DNA of 64,000 nucleotides from UBA7703 sp963667195 (GTDB taxonomy: Bacteria; Bacillota; Clostridia; Christensenellales; CAG-138): positions 2,232,001 to 2,296,000 of the forward strand of contig OY762962.1 in assembly GCA_963667195.1 (NCBI GenBank). Direction: 5' to 3'. Made by a program: the position numbers and the translations under genes. Under the pieces are notes generated by a model that had not been told where the DNA came from, made no database searches, and saw only the letters and a program-made list of their open reading frames with translations. Every line of letters starts with the position of its first letter. Positions within the stretch are counted from its first letter, which is position 1. Below, in pieces: positions 33,520 to 40,853 of this stretch.

Positions 33520-33548
33520 AGTATACCACAGTTTGTGTCGCACCAAAA
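33520..33548 (-). promoter_or_regulatory. Probable promoter for parE-parC
   Basis: Minus-strand TATACT (33525-33520) with a poor -35 (TTTTGG) 17 bp away. The intergenic region 33364-33735 also holds an imperfect AAACCGC/GCGGGTTT hairpin at about 33447-33467 and an AT-rich stretch near 33600. Confidence 0.5.
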
Positions 33549-33641
33549 CCCTCACGCCTGCCCTCGGGAAGGCGCAAACATGCAAACGAACGTTTATTTT
33601 CAAAAAATTCAAAAAAAATAGGCAAAAAATACACGAAAGTG

Positions 33642-33670
33642 GTGACAAATGGGGGATTGTGGTGTATACT
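33642..33670 (+). promoter_or_regulatory. Promoter of the mraZ (dcw) operon
   Basis: GTGACA (33642-33647), 17-bp spacer with TG ahead of TATACT (33665-33670). The GTGGG/GTGG-like repeats usually bound by MraZ are only partly visible (GGTGACAAATGGGGGATTGT). Confidence 0.75.
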
Positions 33671-33735
33671 CATCGTAAGTCTGGGGGAAGTATATCCTTA
33701 TTAAACAGTATTTACTTGCCGGAGGAGGAAAGCGC

Positions 33736-34182
33736 GTGCTGATCGGTTCATTTGAACATATGCTGGATGCAAAAGGCCGCGTGTTTATTCCGGCGAAGTG
33801 GCGGGAGAGTGTCGGCGACACGCTCGTCATCACCCTTGGGCTGTTGGAATCCACGAGCGCCGCGTGCCTCACCGGGCGATCGCTGGAAGAATGGGAGCGC
33901 TTTTCGCAAAAGCTCTCCGCGCTTCCCGTGAGCGATACCCAGGGACAGAATATCCGCAGAAGGCTTTACTCCATGGCCGCGGCCTGCGAAATCGACAAGC
34001 AGGGACGCATCCTGATTCCCGCGCAGCTTCGGGAGCTCACGGGGCTGAACAAGGACGCAACGCTGATCGGCGTTGGCGAACGCGTGGAGATTTGGAACCC
34101 AGAGACGCTGGCCGCCTACAACGCGGCAAGCGAGGAAACCTATAGCGACTCGCTGGCACATCTGGCGGAGCTCGGCATATGA
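33736..34182 (+). CDS. mraZ: Transcriptional regulator MraZ
   Basis: A 148-residue protein with two AbrB-like SpoVT halves: MLIGSFEHMLDAKGRVFIPAKWR and CEIDKQGRILIPAQLRELTGL (each given in part as the DxxGR-IPxxxR motif). It forms rings that bind repeats upstream of its own operon and usually represses the division and cell wall cluster. The start codon is GTG at 33736 behind GGAGGAGG. The stop overlaps the rsmH start (ATGA). Confidence 0.95.
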   Translation: MLIGSFEHMLDAKGRVFIPAKWRESVGDTLVITLGLLESTSAACLTGRSLEEWERFSQKLSALPVSDTQGQNIRRRLYSMAAACEIDKQGRILIPAQLRELTGLNKDATLIGVGERVEIWNPETLAAYNAASEETYSDSLAHLAELGI

Positions 34183-35120
34183 GCGAGCAATTTTCACATA
34201 TTCCGGTGCTGTTGAACGAAACGCTGGCGCTGCTTGCGCCGGAGCGCGGCGGCATCTTTGTAGACGGAACGCTCGGCGGCGGAGGCCATGCCGAGGCGGT
34301 TTTGACCCGACTCGGTCAAACCGACAGACTCATTGGAATTGACAGGGACTGGGAAGCCGTGCACGCGGCGGGGGAACGGCTGTCCGCGTTTGGCAGCCGG
34401 TTTACCGCGTTGCACGGCAACTTTTTTGATATGAAGGCGCTGCTGGGCGAAATCGGCGTCACCGAGGTGAGCGGGATTCTGCTCGATCTCGGCGTATCCT
34501 CGCATCAGCTGGACAAGAGCGCACGCGGATTTTCGTATAAAACGGAAGCACCGCTGGATATGCGCATGGACCAAAGCGCGGGACTTTCGGCCAAGGACGT
34601 GGTCAACACCTACCCCGAGGCGGAGCTTGCGCGCATCTTTTTCGAGTATGGCGAGGAGCGATTCAGCCGCAGAATTGCGGAGAAGATTTGTCGCACCCGT
34701 GAACAATATCCTATCGAGACGACGCTCCAGCTCGCGCAGATCGTGCGTGAGGCGATCCCCGCAAAGTACCGCAATGAGCCGCAACACCCCGCGCGCAGGA
34801 CGTTTCAGGCCCTGAGAATCGAGGTAAATGGCGAGCTCAAGGGACTGGACCACGCGGTGGAGCAGGCCTGCGATCTGTTGCAAAAAGGCGGGAGACTGTG
34901 TATAATTACATTTCATTCACTGGAGGATCGAATTGTCAAGCAGGCGTTCCGCCGCTTTGAGAACCCGTGCACGTGTCCGCCATCCGCGCCCATCTGCATC
35001 TGCGGCAAACTGCCCAAGGCAAAGATCCTCACCAAGAAACCGCTGACCGCCTCCGCTGAAGAGGAAGCGCAGAACTCCCGCTCGACCAGCGCAAAGCTCC
35101 GCTGCATCGAAAAGATCTAG
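34179..35120 (+). CDS. rsmH: 16S rRNA (cytosine-N4)-methyltransferase RsmH
   Basis: A 313-residue SAM-dependent enzyme that methylates C1402 of 16S rRNA. HIPVLLNETLALL, FVDGTLGGGGHAEAVL (SAM site), LLDLGVSSHQLD and ARRTFQALRIEVN are diagnostic; the C-terminal CTCPP and CICG segment is typical. Second gene of the cluster, overlapping mraZ by 4 bp. Confidence 0.96.
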   Translation: MSEQFSHIPVLLNETLALLAPERGGIFVDGTLGGGGHAEAVLTRLGQTDRLIGIDRDWEAVHAAGERLSAFGSRFTALHGNFFDMKALLGEIGVTEVSGILLDLGVSSHQLDKSARGFSYKTEAPLDMRMDQSAGLSAKDVVNTYPEAELARIFFEYGEERFSRRIAEKICRTREQYPIETTLQLAQIVREAIPAKYRNEPQHPARRTFQALRIEVNGELKGLDHAVEQACDLLQKGGRLCIITFHSLEDRIVKQAFRRFENPCTCPPSAPICICGKLPKAKILTKKPLTASAEEEAQNSRSTSAKLRCIEKI

Positions 35121-35193
35121 CGAAAGCTTGCTCTCGGGCGGTGAATAGCGCGCCGGTGAGCGGAATTTTCGCTTGATTGGAAGGGAATTTTCA

Positions 35194-35781
35194 TTGGACA
35201 TCCGCTTCGAAGACGATCGCAAGAAAGGCCGTTCCCCAACGACCAGACTCTATATGCCCACCAAGGAGGAGCAGGACGCGTATGAAGCGCGCGCAGCCGA
35301 GACGCGTTCCACGCGCCCGCGCAGCGGCGTGAAAAGCGCCCGCGAATCGGGCGTACGCGTCAAAAAGCAGGAGTCGTCCACGCTCGGCCGCATCGGACTC
35401 ATCATCAGCGGCTTTCTGTTTGCGGGCATGGTGCTCTTCACGCTCTCCGGCTACGAGCGCATCTCGCGCGCGTATGCGGACATCAACGCGCTCAACAGCG
35501 AAAGCGACCTGACGGATCTGCGCATCAACGAGCTGGAAGTTCAGATCGAGTGCGCGGTGACGATTCAGGACGCGCAAAAGGTTGCGGAAGAATACGGCAT
35601 GCGCTATCCCGAAAAGAGTCAGTATGTGCGCATCGGCGATCCGCTGCCATTCGACAACACAACGCCGCCGCCGACCACGCAACCCACAGACGGCGCAACC
35701 ACTTCTCCGGCGACGACACCGGAACCAACCACGACACCAAGCACTTCGGGCGGGGGGGGACAGCCGCTCGCGGGCGGTTGA
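35194..35781 (+). CDS. ftsL: FtsL-like septum formation initiator protein
   Basis: A 195-residue bitopic protein in the place of ftsL. A basic cytosolic N-terminus (about 1-70) precedes one membrane span (IGLIISGFLFAGMVLF, about 71-90) and a coiled-coil stretch (YADINALNSESDLTDLRINELEVQI), followed by KVAEEYGMRYPEKSQYV and a Thr/Pro-rich tail. In the divisome FtsL recruits and activates FtsW-FtsI. The start is TTG at 35194 with GGAAGGGA 7 nt upstream; the longer frame from 35173 overlaps that site. Confidence 0.8.
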   Translation: MDIRFEDDRKKGRSPTTRLYMPTKEEQDAYEARAAETRSTRPRSGVKSARESGVRVKKQESSTLGRIGLIISGFLFAGMVLFTLSGYERISRAYADINALNSESDLTDLRINELEVQIECAVTIQDAQKVAEEYGMRYPEKSQYVRIGDPLPFDNTTPPPTTQPTDGATTSPATTPEPTTTPSTSGGGGQPLAGG

Positions 35782-35804
35782 TCTAACGAAAGGACGATTG
35801 ACCA

Positions 35805-38033
35805 ATGGCTAAAACAACGGCCCCCGCGCCGAAGATTAAACAAAAACTCGTGCTCCTGATGGTATTCGCAGGTTTGCTGATGCTGTTGCTGGCGCTTCGC
35901 CTCACGCAGGTCATGATCATACAGGGGCCTGAGCTGAAGGCAAAGGCAGAGGTACAGTGGACGCGCAGGCAGAACCTTGCCGCCCAACGCGGAAAGATCG
36001 TAGACCGCAACGGGCTCGTGCTCGCGCAGAGCGGAACCGCCTATCGCGTGCTCGCGAACCCGCCCGCCATCGCGGCGGACGACCGCGTCCGCGTCGCCAC
36101 CGAGGTCTCCGAGGTGCTCGGCCTCAACTACGATTACGTCATGGAGCGCATTTCGCCCGACCCGGAGACCGGGAAGCTCCGCTTGCAGGTGCAGCTCAAG
36201 CGTCAGGTGGAAAGCTCCGTGATCGACCAGCTGCAGGCGCTGCAGCTCGGCAACGGTATCTCCTATACCACGGATATGAAGCGCTACTATCCCTTTGGAC
36301 AGCTCTTTACACAGCTGATCGGCTTTACCGGCATCGAGACGGAAGGCCAGACGGGGTTGGAAGCGGAATATAACTCCTACCTTGCGGGCACCGCGGGACG
36401 CCTCGTCATCGAAGTCGACCGAAAGAACAACCCGCTCTCCTATGGTGAGCAGGACTATCTGGCTCCGGTCGAAGGCTATAACATGACGATCACGGCGGAC
36501 TCCGTGACCCAGAGCTATCTGGAAAAGTATCTCAAGCAGTGCTACGAAATCAACCGCGCAAACAGCGTTTCGGGACTCATCATGGACCCGAACACGGGCG
36601 AAATTCTGGCAATCAGTACCTATCCTTCGTTTGACCTGAACGACCCGCCGCGCGATATGGTTACCGAGCTCATGTCGATGTCCCGCGCACGCATCGTGAC
36701 GGACACCTATGAAGCAGGATCTCTGTTCGACGTGATCACCGCGGCAGCCGCGCTCGACTCCGGCTCAACCACCGAGGCCAGCACGTATAACTGCCAGGGA
36801 TTCAAGGTATTTCGTCTGGAACGCGTGCCCTGCTGGACTACGAAGGGACACGGAAATGAAACGCTTTCGGAGGCGTTGAATAACTCCTGCAACCTCGCGA
36901 TGGCGGATATGGCACTTGCCACCGGCATCAACAAGTTTTACGACTACATCTACAACTTCGGTTTTGGTGTTGAAACAAACGTCGGCATCCCCAGCGAGGA
37001 CACCGGTGAAGTCATCCACCGCAAGTATATTCGCGAAAGCGACTTGTCGAAGATCGCGTTTGGCGAAAACATCACCAACACCTCGATCCAGATGGCGAAC
37101 GCGTTTTGCGCGGTCATCAACGGCGGAACGCTCATGCAGCCGTATGTGGTGGACAACATCACCTCGACGGACGGCACGGTGATTCTCAAGAACGAACCGA
37201 CCATCCTGCGCCGGGTCATCAGTTCCAGCACATCCCAAACCATGCGGCGGTTGCTGCAAAAGGTTGCGCAGAGTGGCAACGCCAGCAACTCGCAGGTGCT
37301 CAACTACACGGTCGGCGGGTTCAGCAGCGTCTCCCGCAAGTTCGGAGAAGACGGCGTCACACCGGATCGCATGCGCACGGTCGCGTCGTATATCGGTTAT
37401 CTTTCGACCAACGACAGTCCGCAGCTCGTTTGCATGATCGTCATCGACGAGCCGCAGGTGCCGTACATGGAGGCAAGCCGCATCGCGGGGTATTGGGCTT
37501 CCAAGGTCATGACCGACCTCGTACAGTATTACGGCATCCTGCCGGATGCCACGGCCACGACGAAGACGAGGACCGTGCCGGACGTGACCGGCATGGCGGC
37601 GAAGGACGCGGCGTACACGCTTTCGCAGGAAGGCTTTGATGCCTACGTTGTGCCGAGTGAAAACGCGGCATCGGTCATCACGCAGTTCCCGGCAGGAAAG
37701 ACGGAGGCACCCGCGGGTTCCATCGTCATTCTGTATACGACCACGACGATGTTCAACGACGATCAGCTCTACAAGCCGCAGGCCGTTGTTCCGAATCTGT
37801 TGGAGCGCCGCAGGCAGGACGCGTTTGACACGCTTGCCAAGCTCGGCTTGGTACTTGGGTTTGACAAGACGCAGTGCACAGGCCAGATCGATTCGCAATC
37901 GGTTCCGGAGGGCACAAAGGTAGACCCGGGTACGGTGATCTACGTCACGTTCCCGAAGCCTTCGCCTTCTCCTTCGACATCTCCGGACGCGAACGCGACG
38001 CCGGCCGCACCGACGCCGTTGCCGGAAGGGTAA
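35805..38033 (+). CDS. Class B penicillin-binding protein with two PASTA domains, catalytic motifs lost
   Basis: A 742-residue protein with the order of FtsI/SpoVD: N-terminal membrane span (about 16-36), dimerisation domain, transpeptidase domain (about 255-570) and two PASTA domains (about 586-645 and 655-715), then a Pro/Ser tail. The fold is well preserved (YEAGSLFDVITAAAALDSG; LNNSCNLAMADMALATG; FGENITNTSIQMANAF), but the active-site SxxK is S306-L-F-D309 and the KTG motif is F506-S-S508 in the VGGFSS stretch; only SxN (S361-C-N363) remains. The codons are unambiguous, with no frameshift. It should not form an acyl-enzyme, so a structural role in the divisome is likely. Position matches ftsI/spoVD in the cluster. 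Confidence 0.88.
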   Translation: MAKTTAPAPKIKQKLVLLMVFAGLLMLLLALRLTQVMIIQGPELKAKAEVQWTRRQNLAAQRGKIVDRNGLVLAQSGTAYRVLANPPAIAADDRVRVATEVSEVLGLNYDYVMERISPDPETGKLRLQVQLKRQVESSVIDQLQALQLGNGISYTTDMKRYYPFGQLFTQLIGFTGIETEGQTGLEAEYNSYLAGTAGRLVIEVDRKNNPLSYGEQDYLAPVEGYNMTITADSVTQSYLEKYLKQCYEINRANSVSGLIMDPNTGEILAISTYPSFDLNDPPRDMVTELMSMSRARIVTDTYEAGSLFDVITAAAALDSGSTTEASTYNCQGFKVFRLERVPCWTTKGHGNETLSEALNNSCNLAMADMALATGINKFYDYIYNFGFGVETNVGIPSEDTGEVIHRKYIRESDLSKIAFGENITNTSIQMANAFCAVINGGTLMQPYVVDNITSTDGTVILKNEPTILRRVISSSTSQTMRRLLQKVAQSGNASNSQVLNYTVGGFSSVSRKFGEDGVTPDRMRTVASYIGYLSTNDSPQLVCMIVIDEPQVPYMEASRIAGYWASKVMTDLVQYYGILPDATATTKTRTVPDVTGMAAKDAAYTLSQEGFDAYVVPSENAASVITQFPAGKTEAPAGSIVILYTTTTMFNDDQLYKPQAVVPNLLERRRQDAFDTLAKLGLVLGFDKTQCTGQIDSQSVPEGTKVDPGTVIYVTFPKPSPSPSTSPDANATPAAPTPLPEG

Positions 38034-38151
38034 CGAGCGCTTACTCGAATGATTGATTTTTCGCCCGTTCGGGAATCGCCGGACAGGCGAGAAATCTCAC
38101 GATAGTATTTTCAAACCACGCGGATGGCTCCGCGTCATGGGAGGTAACGAC

Positions 38152-39585
38152 ATGCTGCTTTCGGAACTGGCAATGGCATCCGGCCTGCGCTTTGAAGGCG
38201 AAGACACGGATATCGTCTCCATCGAGTACGACTCCAGAAGGGTGAAAAAAGGCAGTTTGTTCTGCTGCATCGTAGGTTCTCTGTTCGATGGGCACACGTT
38301 TGCCGAAGGCGCTATTCAAAATGGTGCGACGGCGCTGCTGGTCGAGCGGGAGCTTCCGCTTCCCGTGCCGCAGCTGGTCGTGAAAAACGCGCGCAAAGCG
38401 ATGGCCGAAATGGCGGCCGCGTTCTATGGATATCCCCAGCGCGAGATGATGATGCTGGGCGTCACCGGCACCAACGGCAAGACCACCACGACCTACATGG
38501 TCAAGGCGATTGCCGAGCAGGCAGGCAAGAAGGTTGGCGTCATCGGCACGATTCGCAACCTCATCGGCAACGAGAGCATCCACACCGACCGCACCACGCC
38601 GGAATCGGTCGATTTATTCCGCATTCTGCGCATGATGGCGGACGCGCACGTCGACCTCGTCGTGATGGAGACAAGCTCCCACGCGCTGGAGCAATACCGC
38701 GTGCACGGCATCAAGTTCGATGTAGGCCTGTTTACCAACCTCACACAGGATCATCTGGACTATCACAAGTCCTTTGACAACTATCTCGCCGCAAAGAAGA
38801 TTCTCTTCCTCAACAGCAAGAAAGCGGTTGTCAATGTGGACGATCCGTATTCCGCGCGCATCATGGAAGGCCTGACGATTCCGATTCTCACCTTCGGCGT
38901 GCGCGACCGCGCGGACATCTCCGCGACGGATATCGACATCACGACCGACGGCGTTCGCTTCGATCTGCATACCCCGGAGGGCGAAGTGCTCATGAACCTG
39001 CCGATTCCCGGCCTGTTCTCCGTGTTCAACGCGATGGGTGCCGCCGGGATGGCGCTCGCGGTCGGCATGAAGCTCAGCGCGATCAAGGCGGGGCTGGAGT
39101 CGCTGACCAGCGTTTCCGGAAGGCTCGAACCGGTCAAGACGAACCGCGGATTCTCGGTGTTTGTGGACTATGCGCATACGCCGGACGCGCTGGAAAACGT
39201 GCTCAAGACCGTGCAGCAGTTTGCAAAGGGCCGCGTAATCTGCGTCTTTGGCTGCGGCGGAGACAGAGACCGCGCCAAGCGCCCGATCATGGGCGAGATC
39301 GCAGGCAGATTCTCCGAGTTTGCGGTGATCACGAGCGACAACCCGCGCACGGAAGACCCGATGACGATCATCGACTCGATCGAAGAGGGCATGAAGCGCA
39401 GCGGAACGAAGTATACCGTCATCGAGAACCGCAAGGAAGCGATTCGATATGCGCTGGCTTCCGCGCAGAATGACGACGTGATCATGATCGCCGGCAAAGG
39501 ACACGAGAACTATCAGGAGATCAACGGCACGAAGTACCACTTTGACGACAAAGAGATTGTCGAAGAACTCTTGAGCGAGCTGTAA
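38152..39585 (+). CDS. murE: UDP-N-acetylmuramoyl-tripeptide synthetase MurE (meso-DAP type)
   Basis: A 477-residue Mur ligase that adds the third residue to the peptidoglycan stem peptide. ATP loop GVTGTNGKTTTTYM near residue 105, DHLDYHKSFDNYLAAK with the carbamylated Lys, FVDYAHTPDALENVL, and TSDNPRTEDP, whose DNPR sequence is the meso-diaminopimelate specificity motif. All catalytic motifs are intact, unlike the PBP and MraY homologues beside it. ATG at 38152 follows GGGAGGTAACGAC. A 31-bp copy of its 3' end follows the stop codon, then a terminator. Confidence 0.95.
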   Translation: MLLSELAMASGLRFEGEDTDIVSIEYDSRRVKKGSLFCCIVGSLFDGHTFAEGAIQNGATALLVERELPLPVPQLVVKNARKAMAEMAAAFYGYPQREMMMLGVTGTNGKTTTTYMVKAIAEQAGKKVGVIGTIRNLIGNESIHTDRTTPESVDLFRILRMMADAHVDLVVMETSSHALEQYRVHGIKFDVGLFTNLTQDHLDYHKSFDNYLAAKKILFLNSKKAVVNVDDPYSARIMEGLTIPILTFGVRDRADISATDIDITTDGVRFDLHTPEGEVLMNLPIPGLFSVFNAMGAAGMALAVGMKLSAIKAGLESLTSVSGRLEPVKTNRGFSVFVDYAHTPDALENVLKTVQQFAKGRVICVFGCGGDRDRAKRPIMGEIAGRFSEFAVITSDNPRTEDPMTIIDSIEEGMKRSGTKYTVIENRKEAIRYALASAQNDDVIMIAGKGHENYQEINGTKYHFDDKEIVEELLSEL

Positions 39586-39637
39586 GTCGAGCCGAATTCA
39601 ATTTTGGATTGTCGAAGAACTGCTCGGCGAGCTGTAA
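39555..39637. repeat. Direct duplication of the murE 3' end
   Basis: The last 31 bp of murE, including its stop (39555-39585), recur at 39607-39637 with four mismatches, separated by 21 bp. The second copy still reads IVEELLGEL-stop but is not part of any gene. Confidence 0.85.
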
Positions 39638-39656
39638 TTTTAGAAACATGTCAAAC

Positions 39657-39697
39657 AAACCCGCATTCGGTATAAAGACCGGATGCGGGTTTTGCAT
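39657..39697 (+). terminator. Intrinsic terminator after murE
   Basis: AAACCCGCAT-CGGT, loop, ACCG-ATGCGGGTTTT; a long stem with one mismatch. It separates murE from mraY, which has its own promoter. Confidence 0.8.
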
Positions 39698-39735
39698 GCC
39701 GCAGGCGGCACACCCCCATCCCACCGTTTTGGGGA

Positions 39736-39765
39736 TTGTCCCGCGCGCGTTTTCAGGGGTATAAT
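39736..39765 (+). promoter_or_regulatory. Promoter of the mraY homologue, probably leaderless
   Basis: TTGTCC (39736-39741), 18-bp spacer, TATAAT (39760-39765). The expected transcription start, seven bases after the -10 box, is the A of the ATG at 39772, and no Shine-Dalgarno lies at normal distance. Confidence 0.6.
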
Positions 39766-39771
39766 ACCGAT

Positions 39772-40803
39772 ATGCTGAAAATTCTGATGACCGCGTTGAC
39801 GGCGTTCGTGATCGTCCTGCTGCTTGGCCCGCTGGTGATTCCCATGCTGGCCCGGCTTATGCCGCATAAGAGCGAGCAGGAAGCGCCCGAACCGCCGCCG
39901 CAAACATCCAAAAAGAAACAAGCACCGCCGCCGAAACCACCCGTGCCGACCATGGGCGGTGCGTTGGTGTTGCTCGCGGTTGCGATCGCAACGGTGATTT
40001 TCGGCATGGAAGGAATGGAGTTTGCGCTGCCCGCGCTGGTCGCCATGCTCGCGTTTGGCGTGCTCGGGTTTGTGGACGATTTTATTCGCGTGCGTGATCC
40101 GGACGGAATCGGCCTTCGCGCGGGCGTGATGCTCGGCGCGGAGCTTCTGATTGCGGCAACCATCGCAATCTGGGCATACCGTTCGCCTTTGATCGGGTCT
40201 TCGCTGTATCTGCCGATTTCCGGCGGGGAATGGGACATCGGGCTTTGGTATGTGCCGCTCGTGATCGCATTCGTGATGCTGGAGGTCAATTCGGCGCACC
40301 TGAGCGAGGGCATGGACGGCCTCGTGGGCGGAGTGAGCACGATCTACGCGCTTGCGATGATCGCGATTCTCGCTGCCATGGCGGCTTTTGCGAATCAGGA
40401 GGGCGAGCTGCTGCTTGGCTACAACCTCGACGGCAGCGCAATCTTCGCCGCGGCGGTTGCGGGCGCGGGCGTCGGCTTTTTGCGCTATAACGTCTACCCC
40501 GCAAAGATTCAGCCCGGTTCGACGGGGTCGCTTTCGCTCGGATCTACGGTTGTGATGCTCGCCATCGTGAGCCGCTCGATGATCCTTCTGCCGCTGATGA
40601 GCCTTTGCCTGCTCGCGAGCCTCGGCTCCATCGTGCTGCAATCGCTCAGCAAAACCCGCGAAGGCGGAAAGAAGCTGTTTCGCGCGGTGCCGCTCCATCG
40701 GCACTTTGAGCAGAAAGGGCATCCGGCTTCCCAGATTTCAACCATGTATGCCATTCTCACGGCGGCAATCTGCGCGTTTTGCCTGCTGCCGTATTTTCGT
40801 TGA
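39772..40803 (+). CDS. mraY: MraY-family phosphotransferase homologue with altered active site
   Basis: A 343-residue polytopic membrane protein with about ten spans. It lies at the mraY place in the cluster and keeps VPTMGGALVLLA, GFVDDFIRV (D102, D103) and the C-terminal TTMYAILTA-like end. Key changes from MraY: K to R106 after the DD pair; NLTDGLDG is H176-L-S-E179-G-M-D182-G; the metal-binding GDTGS is P-G-S250-T-G-S; HHH is H309-R310-H311; and the cytosolic loop before PTMGG is replaced by a Pro/Lys-rich linker. The transfer of phospho-MurNAc-pentapeptide to undecaprenyl phosphate is therefore doubtful. A different transferase activity or a scaffold role are alternatives. Confidence 0.8.
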   Translation: MLKILMTALTAFVIVLLLGPLVIPMLARLMPHKSEQEAPEPPPQTSKKKQAPPPKPPVPTMGGALVLLAVAIATVIFGMEGMEFALPALVAMLAFGVLGFVDDFIRVRDPDGIGLRAGVMLGAELLIAATIAIWAYRSPLIGSSLYLPISGGEWDIGLWYVPLVIAFVMLEVNSAHLSEGMDGLVGGVSTIYALAMIAILAAMAAFANQEGELLLGYNLDGSAIFAAAVAGAGVGFLRYNVYPAKIQPGSTGSLSLGSTVVMLAIVSRSMILLPLMSLCLLASLGSIVLQSLSKTREGGKKLFRAVPLHRHFEQKGHPASQISTMYAILTAAICAFCLLPYFR

Positions 40804-40807
40804 CAGT

Positions 40808-40838
40808 TCGCCCGAACCATCGCTCGGGCTATTTTTTG
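40808..40838 (+). terminator. Terminator-like hairpin between mraY and murD
   Basis: GCCCGA (40810-40815) pairs with TCGGGC (40824-40829), then TATTTTTT, placed 16 bp before the murD start. It may reduce read-through from mraY into murD or act as an attenuator. Confidence 0.65.
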
Positions 40839-40853
40839 GAGGCAATCACCAAT

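Noticed and set aside
35173..35193. Upstream TTG start for the FtsL-like protein
   Set aside because: It would place the obvious GGAAGGGA ribosome site inside the gene; the TTG at 35194 has correct spacing.
37300..37340. Frameshift as the cause of the missing KTG motif in the PBP
   Set aside because: The reading frame is correct on both sides of the motif (TVGG before, MRTVASYIGYLS after), so the loss is by substitution.
36765..37898. Long minus-strand open frame opposite the PBP gene
   Set aside because: It is Arg/His/Val-rich shadow sequence produced by high-GC codons, lacks a ribosome site and lies entirely inside a well-supported gene. The same applies to other long antisense frames such as 49080-50645, 4634-5506 and 61069-62439.
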